From Verrucomicrobiales bacterium (lineage in GTDB: Bacteria > Verrucomicrobiota > Verrucomicrobiia > Limisphaerales > J093), in the NCBI GenBank assembly GCA_024233215.1, contig JACKPW010000011.1:62001-126000 (forward strand): a stretch of DNA of 64,000 nucleotides, written 5' to 3'. Below are positions 1 to 8,542 of this stretch, piece after piece. Below the pieces are notes generated by a model, which was not told the origin of the DNA, searched no databases, and saw nothing but the letters and a program-made list of their open reading frames with translations. Within the stretch, counting starts at the first letter, position 1. Every line of letters starts with the position of its first letter. The position numbers were made by a program, and so were the translations under genes.

Positions 1-450
1 ATTGCGCTCTGCACGCAGAACTCGCCTGACTTCCGGCCCCACTCCGGCACTGTAAGGATTCTCGACGATTCCGACGCGCGGGTGCACGGGGGTTCGTGGG
101 GTAGGCTCAAGGTCTGCCAGTGGTCTTTGCTTCGCCTCTGTTTCGCGCCACCCCACCCGGAGTGAGGCGGAACAAGAGCAAACCAACCACAGCCGATCCC
201 AAAAGGGGGCGGGCGACGTACTGCATGCAAACTTGGCGCTGATGCCGCTTCCCCATCGGGTGCAAGAGGCCCTGGATTCCGTGGTTCCCGCGACTCCAGG
301 GAGACGGCTGAGCTGCGCACCTCCTGCTTTGCGCTGCCCGCGTTTTCTGGATTGCTCCAAGCGAGGGGAGTGAACAATCTCCGGCTAAACCGACTGTTCG
401 AGCAAAACCGTGCCCAGCCAGAAACCAGCCAGACGCGGCAACCTGCCGTT
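1..450. other. Left-edge stretch without a supportable gene
   Basis: No reading frame here has recognisable protein motifs. A + strand frame open from base 1 closes by about 168 and could be the tail of a gene cut by the window edge, but nothing in it is recognisable. The stretch precedes a 54-bp TIR remnant, so it may be decayed accessory DNA. Confidence 0.4.
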
Positions 451-504
451 CGCGACCCGCTGGACCGGGAGCGCCGTTTCATTCCCCTGCGGCTCGACGA
501 CACA
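451..504 (+). pseudogene. TIR-domain remnant (third, most decayed copy)
   Basis: The 18 codons here read RDPLDRERRFIPLRLDDT. This is almost identical to the segments RDPLNKERRFIPLRLDDT in the intact TIR gene (near 1291-1344) and RDPLNRERRFIPLRFDDA in the broken TIR copy (near 2269-2322). Upstream and downstream the similarity stops abruptly, so both ends of the domain are missing. The fragment shows that TIR-domain sequence has been duplicated and deleted repeatedly here. It cannot encode a functional TIR fold. Confidence 0.75.
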
Positions 505-566
505 ACCGCCGCAAGACAAAGCAACCAAACTACCCTTCCATCCCCACTCCGTGATACTGTGAAGCC

Positions 567-779
567 ATGAACGAGATCATCTTTGAAGTCCGTGAAGACG
601 AGACCGAAGGCGGCTTCGTCGCACGCGCCCTCGGACATTCCATCGCCACCCAGGCGGATACGTGGGAGGACCTGCGGACGAACGTCCGGGATGCGGTTCG
701 CTGCCACTTCGAGGAGGGCCAGGCGCCCCGCGTGATTCGACTTCACCGGGTGTTCGACGAAGTGCTGGCCCTGGGATGA
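567..779 (+). CDS. hicB: HicB-family antitoxin
   Basis: This 70-residue protein matches the short HicB type (RNase H-like fold without an added DNA-binding domain). It has the N-terminal strand IIFEVREDETEGGFVARALG followed by a helix around WEDLRTNVRDAVRCHFEE. HicB antitoxins bind and neutralise HicA mRNA interferases. Its TGA stop overlaps the ATG of the downstream hicA (ATGA at 776-779), so the two are translationally coupled. Antitoxin-first order is the reverse of the classical hicAB arrangement but is common for this short HicB type. The ATG at 567 is the only sensible start. Confidence 0.85.
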   Translation: MNEIIFEVREDETEGGFVARALGHSIATQADTWEDLRTNVRDAVRCHFEEGQAPRVIRLHRVFDEVLALG

Positions 780-1021
780 AACTCCCCCGCGATCTGGCCG
801 CTGCCGACCTGGAAAGGGCCCTGCACCGGGCCTTCGGCTACCAGTTCACCCGCCAGAGCGGTTCCCATCGCCGGCTCACCACGCAGAAGGGCGGCGAGCA
901 TCACCTGACCATTCCCGCGCATGATCCGCTCAAGCCGGGAACGCTGCGCGCCATCTTGGCGGAAGTTGCTGCTCACCATCGCCTCACCGTGGAAGACTTG
1001 CTTCGGCAACTCGAACTCTGA
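776..1021 (+). CDS. hicA: HicA-family mRNA interferase toxin
   Basis: The product has 81 residues and starts at the ATG that overlaps the hicB stop. It carries the HicA double-stranded-RNA-binding-like fold, with the SGSHRRLT motif containing the catalytic histidine followed by HHLTIPAHDPLKPGTLRAIL. HicA toxins cleave mRNA on ribosome-independent sites and are held inactive by HicB. A longer in-frame start at 662 would lie inside hicB and is rejected. The gene ends 16 bp before the TIR gene, so the three could share a transcript. Confidence 0.88.
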   Translation: MKLPRDLAAADLERALHRAFGYQFTRQSGSHRRLTTQKGGEHHLTIPAHDPLKPGTLRAILAEVAAHHRLTVEDLLRQLEL

Positions 1022-1037
1022 TCCCGCCCGCTTTCCC

Positions 1038-1994
1038 ATGCCCGAATCCTGCGACTTCCCCGACGACGTCTTCCTCAGCCAGAGCGCGAAGGACAAGCAG
1101 GCGGTGCGCCCGCTGGCGGAGCGGTTGCGGAAGGACGGGCTGAAGGTGTGGTTCGATGAGTGGGAGATCAAGCCCGGCGACAGCATCCCGGCGAAGATCG
1201 AGGAGGGGCTGGAGCACTCGCGCGTGCTGGTGCTCTGCATGTCGGCGAACGCGTTCGGCTCGGACTGGGCGCAATTGGAGGCGGGTACGTTCCGGTTTCG
1301 CGACCCGCTGAACAAGGAGCGCCGGTTCATTCCCCTACGACTCGACGACACCCCCATCAAGGGCTCCCTGGCGCAATTCCTTTACATTGACTGTCGCCCG
1401 GCGGATCGCGAGCACGAGTATTCGAAGCTACTGGTAGTTTGCCGACCCCCAGCGACAGCGCCGCCAACCGCCTTGCCTTCCGCAGAAAATGCTCTTCGCC
1501 ACACCGGTGACGCAACTTCGTCACCGTCCAGTGGGACGAGAGACTACTTGCAGCGGGGACGTGACACCGAAGGAGTTCTAGCCCGGACGTCAGATGCGAG
1601 CGAGGTGGCCTCCCCTTCAACGAGACCAGGCCAAAAGAGTGATCCAGGAAGTAATGTGACCGCATCGCAGGGCAATCCAAATCGACGGCTCACGAGGTTG
1701 GAGATCAACAAAGTGGTGAACCGGTACATTGGAGTGGATGGCGGGTATCTAGGCGACTTCAGCTATCAAAAACACCACGACTTCTACCTTGATCTCGACC
1801 TGGACATCGACCCGTACAAGTACGAGGGAACGACGAGGGAGCGCTTCATCAAGATTATCTCCGAGAGTCCTCCGAATGTTCAGGCCAAGATTCTCGAGGG
1901 AATCTTGGACAGATTCCCGGCTGGCTCTTCGGAACTGCGGACAGAAGAGCGACGCGACGAAATCGCTGACTGGATCGTTCGGTTACGAGCGTAA
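1038..1994 (+). CDS. TIR-domain protein with a C-terminal acidic helical domain
   Basis: The 318-residue product has an N-terminal TIR domain (about residues 5-135): DVFLSQSAKDK, WFDEWEIKPGDSIPAKIEEG and VLVLCMSANAFGSDWAQLE. The Glu in the IEEGLEHS helix sits where catalytic TIR NADases have theirs. A low-complexity linker (about 140-225) leads to a compact acidic C-terminal domain with YIGVDGGYLGDFSYQKHHDF and TTRERFIKII. I cannot name that domain; it resembles effector-associated or abortive-infection type modules. The ATG at 1038 is chosen because the TIR domain begins right after it. Bacterial TIR proteins usually deplete NAD or make cyclic ADP-ribose signals during anti-phage defence. 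A defence role here is inference. Confidence 0.8.
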   Translation: MPESCDFPDDVFLSQSAKDKQAVRPLAERLRKDGLKVWFDEWEIKPGDSIPAKIEEGLEHSRVLVLCMSANAFGSDWAQLEAGTFRFRDPLNKERRFIPLRLDDTPIKGSLAQFLYIDCRPADREHEYSKLLVVCRPPATAPPTALPSAENALRHTGDATSSPSSGTRDYLQRGRDTEGVLARTSDASEVASPSTRPGQKSDPGSNVTASQGNPNRRLTRLEINKVVNRYIGVDGGYLGDFSYQKHHDFYLDLDLDIDPYKYEGTTRERFIKIISESPPNVQAKILEGILDRFPAGSSELRTEERRDEIADWIVRLRA

Positions 1995-2016
1995 CCAGAC
2001 ACCGCCCGATCCGAAT

Positions 2017-2466
2017 ATGGGCGACCTCTTTCAATACGACGTCTTCCTGAGCCACAGCGCAAAGGACAAGGCGGTGGTGTGGCCGCTGGCGGAGCGGTCG
2101 CGGGCGGACGGGCTGGAGGTTTGGTTCGAAGAATGGGAGATCAAGCCCGGCGACAGCATCCCGGCGAGGATCGAGGAAGGGTTGGAACACTCGCGCGTGC
2201 TAGTGCTGTGCATGTAGACGAACGCGTTCGGGTCGGACTGGGCGCAATTGGAGTCCGGCATGTTCCGGTCCCGCGACCCGTTGAACCGGGAGCGCCGCTT
2301 CATTCCCCTGCGGTTCGACGACGCCCCCATCAAAGGTTGCGAATGCAATTCCGCGGCGCTAGGCTCACCAACCAAATCCGCTCCGGTGGGAAAGATAGAG
2401 AATCAACCTGTCGACATCTGCTCGAACTCAACCTCCACAAGACAAAGCTATGGGGCTTCGATTTGA
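2017..2466 (+). pseudogene. Second TIR-domain gene, broken by an in-frame amber codon and 3' truncated
   Basis: The frame from the ATG at 2017 encodes YDVFLSHSAKDK, WFEEWEIKPGDSIPARIEEG and VLVLCM, then a TAG at 2215-2217. The intact upstream copy has TCG (Ser) in that position. Beyond the stop the same frame continues with NAFGSDWAQLES and RRFIPLRFDDAPIKG, then loses all similarity near 2335 and runs into unrelated sequence ending at 2466. DNA identity with 1062-1350 is very high, so this is a recent tandem duplicate that has since decayed. Only a 66-residue fragment would be translated. Its 3' end overlaps the phosphoesterase start by 17 bp. Confidence 0.85.
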
Positions 2467-3266
2467 CCTTCGTGCCGCTAACTGGGTGGCCTACTTGACT
2501 GATTCAAAACGTCCACTGCCGCGCTTGGAGCAACGGTGGGAGGAAGCCGAAGCGCTTCGCATGTTCCTTCGCTCATTTGGCGAGAACTTTCTTACATCGC
2601 TGGAGTATAGCCGCGTGTTTCGCCGCCAAGCCCATCAGGCTCTGAAGGCGCTGGAAGAGTTGCGACACGATTGGCGTCACCCTGAGGAATCTCGCCGGCT
2701 TGCAGAGGCGTTATCAGAACTTCGGCAAATCCTCTCTGAGCGACCTTGGACGGCGCTGATCGTCCCGGGAGGCAAAGACCGGCGACTTGACCACGTGCTC
2801 TGCTCCAAGAGCTTCCTGCAGGGGCTTGTCGGAATCAGACCCACGGACCCTGGACTCATCTTGCAGTTAGACTCTCCGCCCGATAGTAACTTCAGCCTTA
2901 CCGACATCTTCCCGGCGTTCCGAACTGCGCTCGCAAACTCCAACCAGTGGCCCGGCATCTTAATCTGGAGCAACTCAGGCGACTCTGAGTTCTTCCCCCT
3001 CCCGTCACGACAACATGGCGTGCATGATCGCTCGCGATGGTTGTTCTCCCATCTGGCGACGGCTTATGGCGTCGATTTGGAACTCCTCAAGCAGCAATAC
3101 TGTCATGAATTCCCTGAAGAATCCCGGCGCCAGACTGAGGTTGTTGTCATTCAACTGAGTGACATCCATATTGGCTCGAAGGAAGCAGGTCTTCGAATAC
3201 CGAGATTGCAGCAACTCGTCCGCAATCTCATTGCGGAGATAGGCGAAAACCGGCGGTATGTCTTTA

Positions 3267-3284
3267 GAGCGTGTCTGAAAAATG
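3267..3284. repeat. IS left terminal inverted repeat
   Basis: The 18 bp GAGCGTGTCTGAAAAATG match the right end in inverted orientation except at one position. They are preceded directly by the TTA target copy at 3264-3266. Confidence 0.9.
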
Positions 3285-3302
3285 CATGACGCCCGGGTTT
3301 AC

Positions 3303-4085
3303 TCATGCCAGCCGTCTCAACTGGATGCGGATCAGGGCAAGCTGAATCCACGCTTCCGCGCTCGAATCGCTCCGTTCAAAGTCCCGCACCAACCGGCGAT
3401 GTCTCATCAACCAGCCGAAGGTCCGCTCCACCACCCACCGGCGCGGCAACACCTTGAAGCCTCTGATGTCTTGGCAACGTTTCACCACCTCTACTTCCAG
3501 TTGCTCCCATCTCTCCTTGACCCACTCCCGGAAAGCGTCCCCGGTGTAGCCGCCGTCGACCCACAGTCGGCGCAATCGCCCATACCAGTTGGCCACCCGC
3601 TCCAGAACCAACTTTGCACCATCCCGCTCGGTGCAATTGGCTGGACTGACTACCGTGCCCAGCAACAAGCCGAGGGTATCGACCAGCATGTGTCGCTTCC
3701 GGCCTTTGATGCACTTGGCGGCGTCAAAGCCGACTGCGCCTCCGTGCCCGTCGGACTTGACGCTCTGACTGTCCAGGATCGCTGCGCTGGGTTCATCGTG
3801 GCGGCCCGAGGTTCGGCGCAAACACACACGCAGGGCGTCGTTGAGCGCCGCCCAAGTGTGATTGAGCGTCCACTGACGGAACACATGGTAGACCGTCTGC
3901 CAGGGCGGGAAGCTGGTGGGCAACAGTCGCCAAGGAATCCCACCTTTCAGAACGTAGAGGATGGCATCAAGAATCACCCGTCGGTTTGTGGGAGGCCTGC
4001 CACGTCGATGCCGTTTCGGAAGCATAGGTTCGATATAGGCCCATTGGGCGTCAGTCAGGTCGGTATAGTACTTGAGCGTTTTCAC
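3303..4085 (-). CDS. IS5-family DDE transposase
   Basis: The product has 260 residues with the N-terminal IS5 signature LTDAQWAYIEPMLP and GGIPWRLLP. The catalytic triad is visible as AILDSQSVKS (first D), LWVDGGYTG (second D) and RRWVVERTFGWLMRHRR (E). It is encoded on the minus strand inside the 965-bp element, with about 145 bp of upstream sequence to the right inverted repeat, which probably holds its promoter. The frame is intact from start to stop. No programmed frameshift is needed, unlike some IS5 relatives with two frames. Confidence 0.95.
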   Translation of the reverse strand: MKTLKYYTDLTDAQWAYIEPMLPKRHRRGRPPTNRRVILDAILYVLKGGIPWRLLPTSFPPWQTVYHVFRQWTLNHTWAALNDALRVCLRRTSGRHDEPSAAILDSQSVKSDGHGGAVGFDAAKCIKGRKRHMLVDTLGLLLGTVVSPANCTERDGAKLVLERVANWYGRLRRLWVDGGYTGDAFREWVKERWEQLEVEVVKRCQDIRGFKVLPRRWVVERTFGWLMRHRRLVRDFERSDSSAEAWIQLALIRIQLRRLA

Positions 4086-4213
4086 CGCCCAACTGGCGGC
4101 GTTGCCGCGAATGTGGCCACCCCCTCAACCGTCGCATGTCAAGACACAATCTCACATCATGTCACATTTCTTTGCGATATCACTCTGAGACCCAGTTCCA
4201 GAGGCCGAGTCTT

Positions 4214-4231
4214 CATTTTTCAAACACGCTC
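4214..4231. repeat. IS right terminal inverted repeat
   Basis: Read on the minus strand this is GAGCGTGTTTGAAAAATG, the inverted partner of 3267-3284. The second TTA target copy follows at 4232-4234. Confidence 0.9.
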
Positions 4232-5083
4232 TTATTGTGAGCGGGGATTTGATGGACAACCCCGAAGAACGAAACCTCGACTCAGTTCGTGCCTTCATTG
4301 ATTTCCTGTCGAATCTGGGTGGGGAGGCTCTGCTGACGTGTCTTGGAAATCACGACGTGCGCAACGACGGGTATCTGAGTGAGAATTTGCGCATGGTTAT
4401 GCGGGTTCCTCAAATGAACACCGCCGTTACGTGGCTGGAGGCGCAACGCATCGGCTTCGTCGTCTTTAATTCGGTGATTGGGGGCAATTTAGCCAGAGGT
4501 CTGATCGGTGAGCAGCAATTGCTGGATTTAGGTAGCGAGATCGATCGTAACGTAGAGTGGAGAGACCAACGGATTATGGGCGTTCTTCATCACCACCCCG
4601 TGCCAATCGCGTTGCCTGAATGGTATGCCAGACCATTCTACGAGCGGCTATTTGGAAGTAAGTTTGAAAAGACAGACGAGCTTGCTGATGCAGCACAGTT
4701 CTCTGCATTTGTTGAATCACGTCGTTTTCGCTGTGTTCTACATGGACATAAGCACATCCCACACATTTCGGCCACGGAAAGGAATGTTCCCGTCTTTGGA
4801 TGTGGCAGTTCGGTTGGAAAAGTCGGAACAAGAGACGGAAACCCGTACATGTCCGTGAACGTGATTACTCTGGATACGGACAGCGGCGATATGACCACCC
4901 GGCTGTTGGCAGAGCGTATCCCCGGTGGTGGTTTACAGGAGGAAGGACGCCACGAGATGGTATCACGGACTTCGGAATGAACGCGCCCAACCGGGCAATC
5001 CCTCGCTGTTAAGGGGTCGTTAGGCGGTAAGGGGTCGGCTCTTGATATCGACATATAGGGCTGGACGGGACACCCTCCACCGC

Positions 5084-5325
5084 ATGGCCAAAACGCTCGG
5101 AGTCGAGGTTCCGGAGGCGGTGTGCCACATGCTCAATCAGCGAGGCCATCTTCCACGACGACACCGGAGGGTAGCGATTCGTGCACACGCCGGCTGAGGT
5201 CTGGGACAAGGCCGGCTGACAAGTCCCTGCCCTCAGTTTGATGGGGGGCGGAACACTACGGGGAGGAACGGTGGAAGAAGACGCTGTCCCGCGCCGAGAG
5301 GCTGGTGGCAGAGGAACTGAAATCA
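5084..5325 (+). pseudogene. Remnant of a REP-associated (Y1/RAYT-like) transposase
   Basis: The ATG at 5084 opens MAKTLGVEVPEAVCHMLNQ, which resembles the start of RAYT transposases (pattern M-A-x-x-L-R-V-E-x-P-G-A-x-Y-H-x-M-N-R). The frame then shifts: the next frame gives EAIFHDDTGG, matching the following RAYT segment (R-R-E-A-I-F-x-D-D). A gap with stops follows. Near 5266-5325 RWKKTLSRAERLVAEELKSR resembles the C-terminal region of such proteins. The HUH/Tyr catalytic core is missing, so it is inactive. I am moderately sure of the family and certain that no intact gene is present. The stretch 4981-5083 holds nothing I recognise. Confidence 0.5.
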
Positions 5326-5589
5326 CGTGTCACGCAGGCGGTCCAGCGTCGCGAGATCAGAATCGAATTTCTCTGGCGTGGGGGCCGGCCAGGCACCATG
5401 CCCAGCCAGGAAGTCTTCCGTCTCCATGCGGGAGGCGTGGCCGAGCACCTCCCCCACCTCCGCGCAAGACAGGCGGCCGCTGCGGTAACCCTCGACCGCC
5501 AGGCTCTCGAGTGTGGCGCGCGGGAGGTCGTCCCACGCGCCCTGCTTCAGGGCGGCGGCGCGGTCAGGCAGTTGAAGTGTCAGCGTCAT
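5323..5589 (-). CDS. UPF0175-family protein (possible antitoxin-like regulator)
   Basis: The 88-residue product has the UPF0175 pattern: LESLAVEGYRSGRLSCAEVG followed by EVLGHASRMETEDFLAGHGA. This family is a small helix-turn-helix-like group often found next to PIN or DUF3368 toxin genes. No PIN gene is visible beside it here. The RAYT remnant lies on one side and a glycosidase on the other, so it appears orphaned. Its role is unknown. The start at 5589 begins directly with a typical MTLTLQLPD N terminus. Confidence 0.75.
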   Translation of the reverse strand: MTLTLQLPDRAAALKQGAWDDLPRATLESLAVEGYRSGRLSCAEVGEVLGHASRMETEDFLAGHGAWPAPTPEKFDSDLATLDRLRDT

Positions 5590-5773
5590 GACGATGAAAC
5601 GTTAAGTCCTGAAGCCTCATTCTGCAACGATGCCGTAGAGTGAAGATCGGCGCCGAGAGAATCGAGGGAGCAACTGAAAGCCCGGGGCGGGAAGGAGGCG
5701 GACTTGGCGCACCGGTCGAAAGCCACCAACCGTTTACTGTGGTGGACAGCGAGGCAAAGCAGATAGACGTCGA

Positions 5774-8542
5774 TCAGGGATTTGGAACCCCGGCCAGTTT
5801 TCTGATTTTCTCCTCCGGCAGGGCTTCGCGCGTCAACAGGATATCCGCCAGGGCGCCTTGGAAGAACTCTGGGCCGGGGTAGTTGGGGTTGCAGCCGATG
5901 CCGACGTTCTTTGGGCCGGGCTGGTAGCTTGCGGGGACGGTGGCGCGGGCGACCGGGTTGCCGTTGACGTACAGCGTCAGGTCGGTGTGCCTCTTCACGA
6001 CGGCCACGTGGGTCCACTTGCCGTTCTCGACGCGGCCACCGGACAGGCGGCAGCCGCCGGTCGGTTGCTCGATGGCGACCACCAGTTCCATGTCCTGGAT
6101 CGAGACGCGTAGTGGATCGTTAGAGCCCGCGCACCAGGCGGAGACGATCTGGTGCCAGCGGCGGCCGTCGGCCGCCAGGCCTTCTGGGCAGAGCCAGGCG
6201 GCGAAGGTGTAGGTCCGCAACGGGAACTGCGGCGCGTCGTAGATCAGCTTTGAGGTCTTGCCGTTGAAGGCCAGCGCGCCGTTGTCCGCGCCGTCGCGGC
6301 CCGCAGCCGGAACCACGTCGTTGCTGGCCAGCAGTCGTCCTTCCTGCGGTTCCGGTGTGCCTGCCAACCCCGCTCGGACCACGACGCCATGCGAACTGGT
6401 CGGGACGCCGGCGTCCAGAGTGAACGACAGCGGACCGTTGACCGCTCCGGCGCGCCGGTCGCGAAGTCGCGATTCGACCTGCCAGTAGTATTTCACGCCC
6501 GAATCTGCCGGCGCTGGCCAAGTGAACTCCGGCGTGTTCAAGTCCGCCCTGTGCAGCAGCACGTTCTTGAACTCCGCGTCGGTGGCGATGCTCAGATCGT
6601 AGAGCGAGCCGGGTTCGGCGGGGTCCCAGGCCAGGAAGACTTCCTCGACCGGTAACCCGGCGTTGGGTTCGGGAGCTTTCAGATGAAACGGCGCCGGCGG
6701 CGCGTTGCGCACGGGCAGCCACGAGCGGTAGAAGGTGCCGTAAGCGCCGGCCGAACCGAAATCGCACAGCACCACGCGTTGCCCGTTGGCCGCGGGCGTG
6801 GCCACGGCCACGATGGGGCCAAACCGCAAGTCCTTTAGCAGCGGGTCGTCCGCCGACAGCAGCGCCAGGGGCAGGGCAGCCAGATTCAACTCCGGCAGGG
6901 CGGCCGGGTCCATGGTGTTGTACTTCTGGTCGAACGTCAGCAGGATTGGCCCGCGCAGCAGCGAGGTGTTGAACTGCACATGCCGGTCGCCGCGCAAGGC
7001 CCGCAATCCCAGGTCAAGCTGCAGGACGATCTGGTCGCCCGGATTCCAGGTGCGGTCGAGTTTCAGGTAGGTCCCGGACTTCACGTTGTCGACCGGCGCG
7101 CCGTTGACCGTGACGCGGGTCTCCCCGGACCATTCCGGGATTCGCACGTGCAGCGGCAGGGCCGTCGGACGCGGCGGACGCACCTCGATGTGCACGGTTC
7201 CGTTTCGCGGATAGTCCGTGGTCTGGAGGAACGTCCAGGTCGAATCGTCCGCCAGTCTGACCTCGGTCTTGCCCGGCCCGTAGTAGTTGAGATACAGGCC
7301 CTCCTTGCCACCGAGCATCGCCCACCGGCCGATCAAGCCAAGGGCGTTGGGGCCGTTGACGCTGCAGCAGTTCAGTTCGGGCGTGCCGGGCCGCGCCTGG
7401 AACACGATGCTGTGGGCGGAGGCCAGCCGCTTGCCGTTCATGGGCGTGTCGTAGGTGCACCATCGGCCGCTGGGATGTTCGTGCCCCAGGGCCGCGTTCC
7501 ACGTCGCATGCTCCAGTGCATCGGCGATCCGGCTGTCGCCGGTCAACCGCAGCGCCTCGACACTCAATTCCATCCACGCCACGGTGCAACAGGTCTCGAT
7601 TGCGCCGGGCTGGAACGGGTTGCCGACGGCTTGTTCGTTCGTGCTGAAGCTGCCGGAGTTGTGCACGTCGGTGCGGTGGATACTCCGCCACCAATGGATC
7701 AGCGCCTGCCGATAACTGTCGTCGCCCGTGATGCGGAACAACTCGGCCAGGCCGATCATCGGGTGCAGGCTTTCCCAGCGCGGCTTGGGGGTCTGGTAGA
7801 ATTCCAGGCCACGCGACGCCATCCGGTGATAGTCGCCCGCGGGCGGCTTCTGCCAGTCCAGCTCGATTTCGCGCATCAGCCGCAGGTAGGCGTCCTTGTG
7901 GGTCTGGCGGTAGAGCAGGCCGAGGGCATGGATCACGGCCATGTTCATCTCGTGCGAGCCCGCGTCATGCACCCGCGTGCCGGTATCGAGGAAGGTGGCG
8001 CACATCAGGTCCGCGGCGCGGCACGCAGCCTGCAACGCTTCGACATCGCCCGTGTCCTGATGCCACAGGATCATCGCCAACATGCAGTGGTAATGTCCCC
8101 ACAGATCCCAGCGATCGAGCAGATGGTTATCGGGGAACGGGCCAAGGTAGCCGTCGGCGGCCTGCGTTTGGATCAGTTCGTGCATGACCCGCGCGGTCAC
8201 GTCGCGCAGTTCCTGATCGTCCGACAGGCGGCTCATCAGCACGCAGGACGTCAGGTACTTGCCGACGAACTCGCCCGCCCACGGGACCGGGTCTTCGTAC
8301 GGCGGATTCCGATCACGCAGCCGCATCATCTCGAGCATGGCCGGGTTGGCCTCCGGGGCCGGGATCAGCCAGTTGCGAATGATGCCGTCCAAGCGCTCGG
8401 CCATCGGTCCTTCCAAGGTCATCCGGAGCTGCGGCACGGCGAGATCGGGTGGTGGTTGGGCGATGCCGGCGGACGGTGCAACCCCCGCGGCGAGAAGGAA
8501 CATGGCCGGCATTGTCATTCCGAGTGTTCGTGCTGTCGTCAT
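5774..8542 (-). CDS. Secreted GH127-like (DUF1680) glycosidase with C-terminal LamG-type domain
   Basis: The 922-residue protein has a hydrophobic N-terminal signal (about residues 5-28). It has an (alpha/alpha)6 barrel typical of GH127, whose founding member is a beta-L-arabinofuranosidase. Characteristic cysteine motifs are present: AIETCCTVAW (E316, C318, C319) and LNCCSVNG (C392, C393). These fit the Zn-binding and catalytic Glu/Cys set of GH127, though exact residue roles are inferred. A beta-sandwich follows to about 600. A linker/FnIII-like part precedes a concanavalin-like LamG domain (about 735-910) with TFAAWLCPEGL and WTHVAVVKRHTDLTLYVNGN. It probably acts on arabinose- or related sugar-containing glycans outside the cytoplasm. 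Confidence 0.82.
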   Translation of the reverse strand: MTTARTLGMTMPAMFLLAAGVAPSAGIAQPPPDLAVPQLRMTLEGPMAERLDGIIRNWLIPAPEANPAMLEMMRLRDRNPPYEDPVPWAGEFVGKYLTSCVLMSRLSDDQELRDVTARVMHELIQTQAADGYLGPFPDNHLLDRWDLWGHYHCMLAMILWHQDTGDVEALQAACRAADLMCATFLDTGTRVHDAGSHEMNMAVIHALGLLYRQTHKDAYLRLMREIELDWQKPPAGDYHRMASRGLEFYQTPKPRWESLHPMIGLAELFRITGDDSYRQALIHWWRSIHRTDVHNSGSFSTNEQAVGNPFQPGAIETCCTVAWMELSVEALRLTGDSRIADALEHATWNAALGHEHPSGRWCTYDTPMNGKRLASAHSIVFQARPGTPELNCCSVNGPNALGLIGRWAMLGGKEGLYLNYYGPGKTEVRLADDSTWTFLQTTDYPRNGTVHIEVRPPRPTALPLHVRIPEWSGETRVTVNGAPVDNVKSGTYLKLDRTWNPGDQIVLQLDLGLRALRGDRHVQFNTSLLRGPILLTFDQKYNTMDPAALPELNLAALPLALLSADDPLLKDLRFGPIVAVATPAANGQRVVLCDFGSAGAYGTFYRSWLPVRNAPPAPFHLKAPEPNAGLPVEEVFLAWDPAEPGSLYDLSIATDAEFKNVLLHRADLNTPEFTWPAPADSGVKYYWQVESRLRDRRAGAVNGPLSFTLDAGVPTSSHGVVVRAGLAGTPEPQEGRLLASNDVVPAAGRDGADNGALAFNGKTSKLIYDAPQFPLRTYTFAAWLCPEGLAADGRRWHQIVSAWCAGSNDPLRVSIQDMELVVAIEQPTGGCRLSGGRVENGKWTHVAVVKRHTDLTLYVNGNPVARATVPASYQPGPKNVGIGCNPNYPGPEFFQGALADILLTREALPEEKIRKLAGVPNP

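Larger units (their letters stand above)
3267..4231 (-). mobile_element. Complete IS5-family insertion sequence (IS1031-like), 965 bp
   Basis: The element is bounded by near-perfect inverted repeats. The left end reads GAGCGTGTCTGAAAAATG (3267-3284), and the complement of 4214-4231 reads GAGCGTGTTTGAAAAATG, a 17 of 18 match. A 3-bp TTA duplication flanks it (3264-3266 and 4232-4234), consistent with the TNA targets reported for the IS1031 group of IS5. It carries one transposase gene on the minus strand. The ends and target duplication are clean, so the insertion looks recent and the element may still be mobile. Confidence 0.93.
2450..4980 (+). pseudogene. Calcineurin-like metallophosphoesterase interrupted by an IS5-type insertion
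   Basis: The 5' part (2450-3266) encodes an N-terminal region of about 230 residues that I do not recognise. Phosphoesterase motif I, IQLSDIHIGSKEA, follows. The 3' part (4235-4980) supplies the remaining motifs: VSGDLMDN, LGNHDVRN, LHHHPVPI and LHGHKHIPH. Removing the insertion sequence and one TTA target copy joins the halves exactly in frame as RRYVFIVSGDLMDN, giving a 520-residue protein. The break lies between two metal-binding motifs, so the present alleles should be inactive. The family hydrolyses phosphomono- or phosphodiesters with two metals. The TIR genes immediately upstream suggest a shared defence role, but this is inference. Confidence 0.9.

Noticed and set aside
1..168. Partial open frame from the left edge
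   Set aside because: No recognisable motif in any frame and a short length; it cannot be supported as a gene.
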